DNA of 64,000 nt, taken from the NCBI GenBank assembly GCA_030549335.1, contig JAUKPH010000017.1:10811501-10875500 (forward strand). Direction: 5' to 3'. The notes under the pieces are model-generated. The model ran no database searches. It was not told where the DNA came from and saw nothing but the letters and a program-made list of their open reading frames with translations. Source of the stretch: Pontederia crassipes (Eukaryota > Streptophyta > Magnoliopsida > Commelinales > Pontederiaceae). Of this stretch, positions 47,434-58,935 are shown in pieces. The position numbers and the translations under genes were made by a program. The stretch's first letter is position 1. Each line of letters opens with the position of its first letter.

Positions 47434-48547
47434 TCAGGCTAGCCTGCATGCTGCTTCACCTACTAACTCGAGTACCTCGAAGGATTCCACGTACCGAGGG
47501 CTGAACTTCCCTCGCTTACTGAACCTCATCACTCCCTTCATGGGAGACACCTTCAGCAGAATCTGATCACCAGCTTGAAAAATCTGCTCACGTCTGCCTT
47601 TATCAGCATAACTCTTCTGTCTGTCATGAGCTGTCTTCATCCTTTGCTTGATCAGCTCCACTTTCTCCGCATGCTCTACTGTCTCCTTCACTTCTTCCTT
47701 TCTCATGATCTTCTCTTCACCTACTTCACCCCAATAAGTGGGTGAACGGCAAGGTCTGCCATATAGTGCCTCGAAGGGCGCTATGCCGATACTAGAATGA
47801 TAGCTATTATTATAAGCAAATTCGATCAGATGAATATGCTCATCCCAATTGCCCTGCCAATCTAGTGCACACGCTCGCAACATATTCTCTAATGTCTGAA
47901 TAGTCATCTCAGACTGCCATCAGTCTGAGGGTGGAAAGCAGTGCTGAAATTCAGCCTGGTGCCAAATGTCTCCTGCATACTCTTCCATAATCTAGCAGTG
48001 AATCTGGGGTCTCTGTCAGAAATAATCGATGCTGAGATGTCATTTAGTCTAATCACCTCTTTAACATACAAGTCTAATAGACTCTCTACCGATTGCTTCC
48101 ACCGAATAGGAATAAAGTGTGCCGCCTTCATGAATCTGTCTACCACTACCCATATACCTATATGGCATCATGACCCTTCTTGGACCTAGGCAAGTTGGAT
48201 ACAAAATCCATAGTGATATTATCCCACTTCCATTGTAGGACATCTAGAGGCTTCAACTTTCCATATGGCTTCTGGTGCTCGATCTTCACCTGCTGGCATA
48301 TCAGACATCTGAACACATAGTCAGCTATCTCCTTCTTCGTATCAGGCCACCAGTAGTTGCGCTGCACATCTTTGTACATCTTAGTGCTTCCAGGATGGAT
48401 GACAAACTCGGACTTATGGCACTCATCCATCACTTCCCGTCTGATGGTGGCATTTGTGGGCACCCATAATCTGTTCATATACCGAATTTCTCCATTTGCT
48501 GATACTTGGAAGTCATTCGGTTCATTTTGACATCTCTTCAACACCTT
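47434..48547 (-). pseudogene. Gypsy integrase, broken and 3'-truncated
   Basis: The zinc-binding part is present (VIHPGSTKMYKDVQRNYWW, then CLICQQVK), then the core with DRDPRFTARLWKSMQETF and FHPQTDG, and the GPY-like end (GKFSPRYVESFEVLELVGE). The frame breaks near 48158 and 47907, and an in-frame TAA at 48548-48550 separates it from RNase H. The sequence ends at CRLA where the deletion removed the C-terminus and any chromodomain. Confidence 0.85.
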
Positions 48548-49354
48548 TTAGTACTCTGGATCCTCCTTTTGGACAGCTATGATCTTGTCTATCATGCTGG
48601 ACCTCATCTGATGCATCATCCATATCGCTCCATTACTGCCAAGTCTGGGGCACCACTGATTTATCTCATGTAACATCTTGTATTCCCGTACTCTGATGTA
48701 TACTAATGAACCTTCCCATTTTTTGTTCAGCGCATCTGCCATTGAATTTGCTTTACCAGGGTGGTAATTAATAGCAAATTCATAATCCTTCAAGAGCTCC
48801 AACCAACGGCGCTGCCCCATGTTAAGGTCCCTCTGGTCAAAAATATATTTGAGACTATTATGATCTGTGAAGATCTCAAAAGTCTCCCCATACAAGTAGT
48901 GTCTCCAAATCTTCAAAGCAAAGACTATTGCTGTTAGCTCTAGGTCATGCGTGGGATAGTTAACCTCATGCTTCTTCAATTGGCGCGAAGCATATGTCAC
49001 TACTTTACCATGCAGCGTTAGCACACACCCTAAGCCTGTCCCACATGCATCACTGTAGATTATATATCCTCCGCTGTCCGTTGGGATGGTAAGGACTGGT
49101 GCTGATGTCAGACGATCCTTCAATGTCTGAAAGCTCTGCTCACATTTGTCAGACCAGATCAACCTTTTCGCCTTCTGCGTGAGGTTCGTGAGTGGTGCTG
49201 CAATCTTAGAGAAGTCTCTGATGAACCTCCTGTAATAACCTATCAATCCCAGAAAATTGCGGATCTCGGATGCATTCTTCGGCCTTGCCCAGTTCGCCAC
49301 TACTTCTACTTTTGCAGGGTCCACTGAAATGCCCTTCTTGGATACTGTGTCCAA
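48548..49354 (-). pseudogene. Gypsy RT connection and RNase H domain
   Basis: Reads [39 protein letters not shown], then RNase H ([55 protein letters not shown]). The frame is shifted relative to the upstream RT piece (break near 49350) and ends in a premature TAA. Confidence 0.87.
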
Positions 49355-50244
49355 GAAACATGATCTCCTTCAGCCAAAATTCGCACTTAGAGAGTTTGTC
49401 GTACAGCTTATGTTGGCACAGGGTCTCCAACACTATCCTGAGATGCTCTCGATGCTGCTCTGGGCTGGACGAGTAGATCAGGATGTCGTCCACGAACACT
49501 ATGACAAACTGATCTAGGTAGGGCCGAAAAGTCCTGTTCATCAGATCCATAAACGTTGTAGGAGCGTTCGTCAGTCTAAACGGCATCACTAAAAATTCAT
49601 AATGACCATACCTAAACCGGAAGGTTGTCTTCGGTATGTCTTCCTCAGCAACCCTCAACTGATGGTACACTTCGCAGATCGATTTTAAAGAATACGGATG
49701 CCTTAGACAACTGGTAAAAAAGATCATCGATGTGGGGCAGAGGGTACTTATTTTTCACTATCACCTTGTTAAGCATCCTGTAGTCAATGCAAAGCCACAT
49801 TAAACTGTCTTTCTTCTTCACAAACAGCACAGACGTTCCCCACGGCGAGACACTCGGCCGAATGAAGCCTTTGTCTAACAATTCTTGTATCTGCTTCTTT
49901 AACTCTAGCATCTCGGCAGGTGTCATGCGGTACGGTGCCTTGGAGATGGGTGCGGTGCCAGGTAGAAGTTCAATCTTGAAGTCTATCTCGCGCCTCGGTG
50001 GTAATCCTGAAGTATCTTCAGGGAAAATATTTGGAAACTCACGCACTACATCTATCTGTTGTAGCGCGGTGGCTGGTGCATCGGTCTTCACCATACTTGG
50101 CAAGTAGGCACAGCATCCCTTCTGGATAATCTTTTGAGCCTTCATAGCTGAGACGATCACCTTCTTGCTTTCTGATGGAGTACCCCTGATAATTACCTTA
50201 GGCTTGTCCTGTGCACCTATAGTGATCTTTTTTTTTGCTTGCAA
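49206..50244 (-). pseudogene. Gypsy reverse transcriptase, frameshifted
   Basis: The 5' part (49645-50244) includes [20 protein letters not shown] and [20 protein letters not shown]. The frame shifts at about 49690 and the second part (49206-49727) carries [20 protein letters not shown], the catalytic FVDDILIYS and [15 protein letters not shown]. At least two frameshifts make it inactive. Confidence 0.9.
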
Positions 50245-50292
50245 TGCAGAGCTGCATTATGGTAAGAAAGTCAATCCATCCCTAGGATGACG

Positions 50293-50703
50293 TCATAGTC
50301 GGTCATCGAGATGATAATAAGATCTGCAGAAAAAAATTTTCTTCTCCATGGTGATCGGCACATTTGGAATGTACCTAGCCGTGTGAAGATCTCCCATGGG
50401 GGTGCTCACCCTCATGGCATGAGGCATTTGCTGTAAAGATAAGCCAAGAGCTTGGACACACGGCTCCGAAATAAACGAGTGCGTGGCCCCTGAGTCAAAC
50501 AATAGCAGACACATCAGCAATAGGAAGGGTACCTGTGATAACATCGTTATCATTCTGGGCAACATTTGCCTCCATGTGGTGCACCATGCCCTGGACCACG
50601 GGGTTTGCACCGCCGACGCCTTGGTTATCACGGCCTCCCCTAGCAAGTTGGGGGTAGTTTCGAACAAAGTACCCGAACTGTCCGCATTGTATGTACGCGT
50701 CAT
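50293..50703 (-). pseudogene. Gypsy aspartic protease region
   Basis: Contains LLFDSGATHSFISEPCVQALGL, the retropepsin DSGA active-site block. The linked zinc-knuckle region just upstream (CGQFGYFVRNY) has lost three of the four CCHC ligands. Confidence 0.82.
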
Positions 50704-51870
50704 TCCTCCTGCGACATTCGCTAAAATGATATCGCTCGCAATGAGAGCAGAGAGGCCTCTGCTGAACTACTGGTGCCTGTGGCTGAGGCTGACGAGAGGA
50801 GGTGGCAGCTGTCTCAGAGGCTATTACATGAAACGTGAATTAATTGTCACGCTTAACATATTCTTAATTAATATTTTGAAATTTTTATAGTTGATACTGT
50901 GCTGGTGCTGGGCGATGAGGAGGTGGAGCATAGCAATGGGCCTCTCTCTGATAATAAGGCATGTGACAGCGATCGCGACGATCGTCCCTCCTGAACTGTC
51001 GACGATCTTCAGTCCGAAATCGCTGTGGCTCCGCTGGCTTGGCTGGGGCTCTTGCCCTACACTTCCTTCTCCATGCGGGTGGCCAGTCTCACCGCCTTTT
51101 CTAAGGTGTCACAATCCCTAGAAAGGACTTCGGTCTTCAAGTCCTGTCGCAGACCATTGATGAACATATTTGCCCTTATGCGTCCCACAAATGGCATAGG
51201 GCAATACTGTTCCAGCAAGACAAACTGTGCGTGGTATTCCACCACTGTCATAGTTCCTTGCACGAGCTCCAAAAATTCTTCATGCTTGCTGTCCCGGTCG
51301 TGCTCAGGAGTATATCAGTTTGCAAATGCCTCCTTAAACTCCTCCCATGATATCTCTTCTTCCTCCAGCCCCCTGAACTTGGTGGCTCTAGTAGTCTTCC
51401 ACCAATCCATGACATTGTCGGTGATCAGGTAGACAACGTATAGCACCTTTCTTCCTTGGGCACACCTCATCAACTTAAAGATTCGGTTCAGGGTCTTTAT
51501 CCATTGTTCAGCTTTGAAGAAATCTGGCTTGCCCTCAAACTGAGATGGATTCAGCCTCATAAATGCCTCTAAGGTATCATAAAAAATTTCCTGTCGGGGT
51601 CCTCGCGTGCGACGTCGGATCGCGGACTGGTCGCCTTCGGTTTGACTACCCTCCAGTGGGTCAGTCTCATCAATGAGTTCGTCTTGCGATTGTGCCCTCG
51701 CATTGCGGCCCCGTCCTCGGTCGCGGCTGGGAGTGCGACCTCAACCACGGCCTCGTCCCCGACCCTATTGGACTAAAGTTTGGGACTCAATAATTGGGCC
51801 CTCTGGGCCTTCTGGCACTTCAGGAGTAATATAGGCCGACCCGACCTCCCGCTCCTGGATCCTCTCTGAT
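50704..51870 (-). pseudogene. Gypsy gag, broken
   Basis: Retrotransposon gag domain pieces: MRLNPSQFEGKPDFFKAEQW and DWWKTTRATKF (51315-51560), then FLELVQGTMTVVEYHAQFVL and RANMFINGLRQDLKTEV (51057-51272), with a stop between. An Arg/Gly-rich N-terminal stretch precedes it. An AT-rich piece at about 50825-50890 interrupts the segment before the zinc knuckle. Confidence 0.82.
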
Positions 51871-52052
51871 CGTTTAGATATCTTTATCCTTTAATCATGA
51901 AAGAACAATACATTAGAACCAATACCATATCATGAACATGAATTTGACTTACAGTCCTCTTTTGGTGGAGAGTGTGGCGACAGCTCAACGACAGCACATA
52001 AACTTCTCTTATACCATACTATACAATAAGACATCAAAAGAGTCCGAAAAAT

Positions 52053-52065
52053 GACTCTCATACCA
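52053..52065 (-). other. Primer binding site (tRNA-iMet type)
   Basis: The minus strand reads TGGTATGAGAGTC four bases inside the 5' LTR. It differs at few bases from TGGTATCAGAGC, the usual initiator-methionine tRNA complement. Confidence 0.7.
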
Positions 52066-52069
52066 TAAA

Positions 52070-54018
52070 TGTAATGCCCTCAAATCGACCAACGCCATGT
52101 GATGTGGATCTCTCCGAATGCGCTATAAAAACACTATAACATTGACTATATATTGACCGAAATTTCATTAAAACGATAGCAACTCAGCAATAGGAATAAA
52201 AAGGAAACATAGAATATAAAAAATAACGGAAGTCTCAAAGTGTTACAAAATCTCCATGATAGTCATAATACCTGAATTACATCAAGGCTCATAATGCGAA
52301 AAATAAAGATAAAGATAACTAGGTCATCTGTCAGTTCATGTGCTTTATTGTCGCTCGAGCTGATCGCGGCATACGATCTCAATACCATCACTGACCTGGT
52401 CCTGTGAAAATCAACACAGGGGAGGAGGTCCTCCCGTAAGCTATACAGCCTAGTGAGAATCCATAAAGTACTCAATGCATAACAATAAATAGTAATAGAC
52501 AGAATTAGTAATCACTTGTAGCAAGATCAGATTTGAGAGCATAAGATCATTCGATTTGAGATATTTATTGATAAATGAGATAGAGATCATGAGTCAATCT
52601 TATAATCATGAAAGATTTCAGTAATCATGCCGAATCAATAATCATACTTCACTTGTCATCATGTTCATGTTACTTATCCATACTGTTTGTGCTTTTACTT
52701 TGTCTTAGCATTAGGTGCCTTTGGGTGCCTTTAACTTTGGGGGATTTACGCCGAGAAAATAATACAGCCTTGTGCAGCTAATGGACGATCAAGCCATGGC
52801 TAAGGGAGCGACCCTTCACTTGTAAGCACTTAGCATGGGCTGGCCACCACTCCTATTTACATTTCCATCTTTCATACTTAATCACTTTATCAATTTATCA
52901 TTCTTGCATACTATGAGATGATTGGATCACTGGACAGATCAATACAATATCAAGGATTCAGTCACATAACATTTCAATCAGTAGGGAGTAGCACATCACA
53001 CTCATAGAAAGGATTTAGATCAAATCAGTAACAAATATGCATTCTGATCAGGGTTCGATCGACCGGTCCTCACTGGTCGGTCGACCGACTTCCGGGCACC
53101 GGTAGACCGATATCTCTGGATCGGTCGACCGGTTGGTCTTAATACAATACAACAAGTTCTCGGTCTGTAAGTCTTGAGCACCGGTCGACCGATATCTCTG
53201 AATTAGTCGACCGATAATACTTAGTTTGAAAAAGAAGCTTCGGTTGACCGATCGGCCGACCTATAAAAGGCTCAGAATGAATGATCGGTCGACCAGTCTC
53301 TATCGATCGGTCGACCGATTTTCATATCACCAGTCGATTGATATTCTGGATCGGTCGATCGGTCGCAATGAAAATAGAATCGAATAGAATTCGATTTTCA
53401 GCGATTTTCAATCCAGAAATGAAATCAATGCATACAAATAATCATCTAAGCATGGAGAACTGATAAAGAACACATCTATAGTCATACAAATCACAAAACA
53501 TGAATCAAACACAATCAATCATTCAATTTCCATTCTTTCTCATCAATCAAGAACACATTCCATAATAAGAGCCATAATTCTATCCAATTGTTAATCAAGT
53601 TATGCAGGGAGATTTCGGATTCACCCACCTCCTTCTGGAGTGATTCTTGCTTGAAGCCTTTCCGATCACCGATAATCACTTTCCCTTATCGTCCTCCACC
53701 TAAGAAGCATTCCAATGGGGAGAAGAAGTGAGGGATGGACATAGAAATCAAGGGATGCAGAAATGAAGATGAACATTGATGACAACTTTGCTAGAGCACC
53801 CATTTCTCTTGCTGAATTAGAGTGTACTTGGGGAGGAAGAGAGAGAAGTGAGGGAGAGGAAATGAGTGAATAAGAGAGAGCTTTAGGTGTTAATACTTTT
53901 ATAGGTGGAAATTAGGGCCTAATATGTTAATGTGCTCAATTATGGGCTAGTGTAATTGGCTTTACAATTTGATTTCATTTTCATTTATTTTATTTTATTT
54001 TTAAAATCGGGTATTACG
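52070..54018 (-). repeat. Right (5') LTR of the gypsy element, full length
   Basis: 1949 bp, TGTAATGCCC to GGGTATTACG. On the minus strand a TATAAAAG box lies at 53896-53903 (CACCTATAAAAGT), about 115 bp from the LTR start. That makes U3 short and leaves about 1.8 kb of R-U5 leader. The long leader contains the GGTCGACC palindrome array. The minus-strand ORF of about 70 codons shared by both LTRs (52263-52475 here) is probably not a gene. Confidence 0.87.
53050..53370. repeat. GGTCGACC palindrome array, right gypsy LTR
   Basis: Ten or eleven copies of CGGTCGACCG-like palindromes (SalI-type core GTCGAC), typically followed by ATATCTCTGG. It lies downstream of the minus-strand TATA, hence in the transcribed leader. 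Confidence 0.8.
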
Positions 54019-54360
54019 GTCAGCAGGAAGGCGCCGGCAAGAGGGCGAAGGCGTCCGGGGAAGGAGAATTGGCTGCCGAGGCACCGACAAGAGCGCGAAG
54101 GCATCCGGGGAATGGGAAAGGCGGCGTCTGCAGCAGGAAGGGGGAGGTCGGGCTAGAGGCGTGGCATTTTCGATCAAGAAAAGGAGGAGGTCGGGCGGGA
54201 TTGGTTTTTTCTCACGAAAAGGAGTGAGAAAGATAATTGTTGGATCGGATGAGGTGGACCGGCAAAGGCATGGTTCGGCTCGAGTGCGAGTTGCGCGCTT
54301 TTCATCCAACCGTCAATCCGTGGGACACACCTGTGGCCCCATTCTGGGGCTACAAGCTCC
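54019..54360. repeat. Right target duplication and continuation of the GC-rich minisatellite
   Basis: GTCAG at 54019-54023, then GGCGAAGGCGTCCGGGGAA at about 54040 and GCGAAGGCATCCGGGGAA at about 54095, the same units as left of the element. Sequence to 54360 is GC-rich without an assignable gene. Confidence 0.6.
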
Positions 54361-55234
54361 TTAATCCCTTGAATATATCCTTCTTGTCTTCCCGTTTTTA
54401 ACGAGAGATTTCAACTCGACTTGTGTAAATAAGCTGAATGAATTGGATGACCGACTGCTGCCATTTGAAATATATAAACTCGTTTCAGAGAAAAAAAATA
54501 TAGATCACAAGCATATCATTTTTTTATGTAATGCCTTGGTTTTGGGAAAGAAGGTAGCAAAGTGCACCGCACTGCTTGTAAAAACACTTCTTTTTCTAAC
54601 AGTTCTTTTTCATCATTATTTTTTTCTGGCCAATGCGCTATATACGGAAGGAGTGAAAGAACACTCGACTTTAACTTGATACACCTTTAGTTTCATATAG
54701 CTTGTACAACAAATTTGAAGTGGAAGGATGAGAACAACCTGATCACTGTCAAGTACCAAAGTCGCAACAACTACCAAAACAAGATCTGACACTCCAACCT
54801 TCATCTTTCGATATAACTAGTTAACATGCCTTGTCGATGCATACATGATAGTCCTTGAGAGTTCTCTTTCATTTCAGCTACTCCCTGAACATGGAAACAA
54901 ACAACATTCTTTGAATTCATTTCCTCAATTCCTATACTCCATAGAAACAAAAAGGAATCATGGCATACTAATCAAAATAGTAGCAATCAATATCAAGTAG
55001 CTCCATTAACCATAAGCTCTTAAGCATATATAGTAACAGTAAAAGTAAACAAAAGAAAAACCAAAAATTGCAGTTATGCATATTCTTTCTGCCGCTGACA
55101 TACTCATGCTTGTTGTTAGTTTCATCAAAATGCAAAAAAAAGTATACAGATACTCAAAGTAAGGTTTGGTAAATTTCCATCAGATATCTTTCCACAGATC
55201 AAAGGCCCAAATTGAAGGAAAAAAAGAGGATCGA
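54361..55234. other. Intergenic and probable 3' UTR of the phosphatase gene
   Basis: AT-rich, with no coding motif. The part nearest 55234 is expected to be the phosphatase 3' UTR. Confidence 0.4.
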
Positions 55235-57711
55235 TCAGAACACACCGCCGGTTCCCTTGCTCCAGAGTATCTGGGAGTCTATCGTGGACAGGTACTGGTC
55301 GTCCAGGCGCTTCCATGTCCTTATGGACTTGACCGCTCCCCACCGGCCATCCACCGTCCTCTCCAGGCGAGCGGACACCACCCTCGCCCTTCTCGACCAG
55401 CCCGCCTTCCCGTAGGCGTGGTACCCGAACCCGCCGGCGTAGCAGAGCTGGATGCCGCTCAGCTTCCCGCAGAAGTCGTTCAGGTGGTCGTGCCCCGTGA
55501 AGACCGCCCTGACGTCCCCGGCCGCCTCCATCGTCGCGAAGAACCCCGAGTTCACCGGCGCCGAGCTGATGCCCTCCTGCCTCTGGCCCGTCGAATTCGA
55601 CGCGTCGAAGCTGCCGTACTCCGGCAACGGGATGTGAAAGTACACCAGGCCCGGGGCAGGCTCCTTCTGCGGTTCTGGCGCGCTCATGTAGTCTTTCTGC
55701 AGAAAAAAAAATGTTCAGAAGTAAGCTCAGCTGTCAGCATTCTTTCGGCACTAAACACAGTGGGGTGGAGCAGTCGCCATTGATAGATTACCTGAAGGGA
55801 GGAGGAGGTCCTCTGGAACCAAACCTGCTGGGAGGGCTTGATCCAGCCGTAACCAGGGAGCTCAGGAACAGTGGAGTAGTCGCCGCTGTCGAGGAAATAG
55901 AGGTTGAGGACGGACTTGTTGGCCAGCGGGGAGTCCTCGGCGCCGCCCACTTCCAGGTTGTAGTTGCCGAAGCCGTCGATCTCCACGCCGTCCGGGTTGA
56001 AGCGCGAGAGCGTGTGCGCCATGCCGGCGATGTGGCGCATCACGTTCTCCCGCGACAGGGTCGACTCCTGGTCGTGGTTCCCCAGCACGGCGGCCCAGGG
56101 GAGCCTGAGCGTGATCGCCGGAGCGAACGCCATGCCCATCGACTTCGCCGCGTCCGTGGCGTCGTAGCCGAAGATGTTGTCGCCTGTCACGACAAGATCG
56201 AGCGGCCATCAGACGGAACACTCGAGAGTGTTCTGCGTCAAATCTTAATTACCTTTTAATATTAACACATGTTAATTAAAGAATTTTAGATCAAAGACAC
56301 GTTAATGTCCAGGTCTATGGCTTCATCATTAGATCTTTGCTGATAACAGATAAGATTTGCATATATGGCATCTTTATAAGATCTTTTGGAATGATTCTTG
56401 AGCCATCAAAGCATGGAATATTAAGAAGAACATGCAGTCAACAGGAGCTGATTGCTACTTACTAACCAACGAATGACCACAGCAAATGTTGACAAACATG
56501 GAGTTGCATACTGACAGTAGCAAATTGATAAGGCCCACACCGTTCACGAATTGAAGAAAAAGTGGCGTCCAAATTCCAACACCAAAATAATAAATAAATG
56601 AAACACTGTGTAAAAAAACAGTTTCTGATGCATGTGGATAGACCCAAACAATTAATGACAGCTCAATTATACGAGTAGGTTGGTCCAATGATAAAATAAT
56701 GTACTGTGTAGTGTGTACATATAAGACTACAAGTTTAAAGTCTGAGAAAAACAAGCTCTAAAATGAGAAATAATCATGTGCTATGGTTTGGAATATTAAG
56801 TACTTGTCGAAGAGAATTTGAATCATCATAATGTTGGGGATGAGCTATGAATGAATTAAGTGGTCCAAAGAGGAATCAACTTGGGGGCACCGCGCCCTGA
56901 CTCAAAGGTCCCGTCACAAGAGCCCAACTTCGATTCAAATAGGTTTTATAACATTTTTTTCTCCTCACAATGACTCGGATATTAGAGTTACCAGAGTATA
57001 TCGAGTATTTTCTAATCAAATCGGACTATATGTTTAGAAAGCTCTAGTGTTTATAATTTTATATCACATGAATGTTATTATACTGCTGTCTAGGGTTTAA
57101 TTTCTAATGTCATTTTTTTCTCTTTCAATTTCCAAAAAAAATCTTGACGATAGCAAAGAATTAGTTGTGTGAACAATTTCATTGGTATTTTTTTATTGGG
57201 GAGTTTCTTCTTCTCCATTAAAAAGGAAGTCGAGATTGAAAGTAACATAAAAACAAGAAAGAGAAGTATGTGCTGTGACATTTTGGACCATCTCAATATC
57301 TCATACGTTTCTTTCTCAGTTTATAATTTAGTACTTGGACCACTGAAATCTAATTTTTCTTCAATTCTTCTACAACTAAATATAGAGAAAATACAGAACA
57401 AAGATTATTTTTTAAACAGAAACAAAATGGATTAAATGCTGGGGACGTCCATCACAGTGTGCTGGGTGCCGTGTGCCCACGGATCGCAGTGTCACGTACG
57501 GTCACAAAGCCCTGTTTCCAGTTTCCACCCCCGGATTACACAATCCAAGAATTACAACTATCATTCCTTCCAAACTAAGAGTTTAAGGTGTTCCAAAATA
57601 TCATCATGGAAGATAATTCTACAAATAAAGCTAAACTTGTTTTTTTTTCTTTCCAGAAAAAGGTGACTGAATTAATCGAAAGAAGAGAAAGAAATCAGGT
57701 AAAATTTCACC

Positions 57712-57759
<48 letters not shown>

Positions 57760-58191
57760 ATCTATGCAAAAGGTCGCTTAATCTTGAGTTAATAAATAAA
57801 TGCGACTTGTACTCGAATGAAAAATTAATGCTTGGAAGTTGGAACAGTAGTAATTAGGCAGGAGAGGAGCAGCGGAGGAGGGATCGCACTCACCGGTGAA
57901 GACGACGAGGTCGGGGTTCTCGTCGCGGACGACGCGGTAGATGAAGGCGGTGGTGTTGAGGTCGGAGCAGGTGGCCATCTGGTCCGGGAACACGTCCAGG
58001 CACCCCGTCGCCCGCCCGTCCGCGTAGTGCATGTCCGCCACCTGCAAGATCTTGAACTCCCCGCCGCCCCTCCCTCCCCTGAACCGAAGCGCCTTCCCGC
58101 TGCCCCTCGCCGCCGGAGCAGCGCCGGGCGCCGCGGCGGCCACTGCTAGTAGCAGCGCAAGCAGAACGGGGCGTAGAAAGGGGCGATCCAT
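55235..58191 (-). CDS. PAP29: Purple acid phosphatase, PAP29-type (probable inactive group)
   Basis: Exons on the minus strand are 57894-58191, 55792-56183 and 55235-55696, which give 383 aa. The ATG at 58191 starts a clear signal peptide (MDRPFLRPVLLALLLAVAAA). Metallophosphatase motifs are ADMHY (52-56), GDNIF (100-104), GNHDQ (134-138), VYFHIP (248-253) and GHDH (298-301). In active PAPs the second motif is GDxxY with a metal-bridging tyrosine; here it is Phe104. This matches the 'probable inactive PAP' label of the PAP28/29 group, though related enzymes with Phe can still be metal-dependent phosphoesterases. It is likely secreted. Exon 1 is very GC-rich, unlike the introns. Intron 1 is 1.7 kb and has a (GA)n run. 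Confidence 0.9.
57716..57756. repeat. (GA)n microsatellite in PAP intron 1
   Basis: About 20 uninterrupted GA units, shortly downstream of exon 1 in the sense of the gene. Confidence 0.9.
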
Positions 58192-58310
58192 ATCGGTCGG
58201 TCGGTCGGTCCACACACCTTTCTCTGTCGCCCAAGGTTCTCTGTCACTTCTCAGTGCTCTGCTTCGGCTGAGAGCTGCTCTGCTCGGGCATTTATTATTA
58301 TGTTAAAAAA
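58192..58310 (-). promoter_or_regulatory. PAP 5' leader with GGTC repeat
   Basis: Immediately upstream of the ATG is a (CGAC)n/(GGTC)n run (about 58194-58210), then a CT-rich leader. An AATAATAAATG stretch near 58285-58297 on the minus strand could act as a weak TATA. Confidence 0.3.
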
Positions 58311-58604
58311 TAAATATGTTTAGTTGGAGGGCATTTAACAGCTGGAGTTGGGCGACTGGGTGGGCTGCGATCCTACAGGACGCGACGCCAGCGATAAGAT
58401 CTCAGCCGCAGATGGAGAAAATGCGGGTGCCCACAATTGCCACAAACACATGTGAGTCCACTTTTTTTTTAATATACTGAACCGCATTAGGGCCGGAATA
58501 AATCAAACATAATATCGTATTCTAAAAATATATATATCATTATTCCAACTCTTATTTTGGTGGAAGAGAATAACTTTTAAAATATAATATTAAATTATTT
58601 TAAT
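58311..58604. other. AT-rich intergenic sequence
   Basis: No gene or clear repeat in this stretch. Confidence 0.4.
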
Positions 58605-58935
58605 AAACTAAACTTAAATTATTATGATTTTTCACATCTAACATCAACCTATTTTTTCAATTTCTAAATTATCGTAATTTTTTTAACTTGATCCTTCCGT
58701 TAATTTCTATCAATTTTTCTGTTATTTTTTTATTTATGAAAAGTAAAAAATACTCTTCTCATCGATTTTATGTTTTCATTTCAACCTCTAAGACTTTGAA
58801 GGATATTTTTAACTTTTCATAAATAAAAAAATAAAAGATAACGAAAAAGTTAGCAAAAGTTGACAGAATCAAATTAAAAAATCGCGAAAGTTTAGATTAA
58901 ATGTAAAAAATCGAGATAGTTTAGTGACGATTTAT
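58605..58935. mobile_element. Fold-back element, copy A
   Basis: The arms at about 58605-58755 and 58795-58935 are inverted copies. TTTTTTATTTATGAAAAGT is found in the left arm and in the reverse complement of the right arm, with weaker pairing along about 140 bp. The outer left part ATTATGATTTTTCACATCTAA is shared with the element at 63306-63860. Confidence 0.6.

Larger units (their letters stand above)
44236..54018 (-). mobile_element. Ty3/gypsy retrotransposon, decayed, minus sense
   Basis: Both ends are flanked by GTCAG. LTRs begin TGTAA(T/C)GCCC and end GGGTATTACG (expected ACA in reverse complement). A tRNA-iMet-type primer binding site lies next to the right (5') LTR. The minus strand carries gag, protease, reverse transcriptase, RNase H and integrase in gypsy order, all broken. 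The left (3') LTR has lost about 560 bp at its inner end together with the integrase C-terminus and polypurine tract, and is split by a solo LTR. The pol sequence looks like the Tekay/Del chromovirus group, but the chromodomain region is missing, so this is an inference. Confidence 0.9.

Noticed and set aside
55711-56259. 182-codon plus-strand ORF over PAP exon 2
   Set aside because: It is antisense to an exon with clear metallophosphatase motifs and runs across its splice sites.
57832-58306. Plus-strand ORFs over PAP exon 1
   Set aside because: Val/Gly- and Pro-rich shadows of the GC-rich signal-peptide exon.
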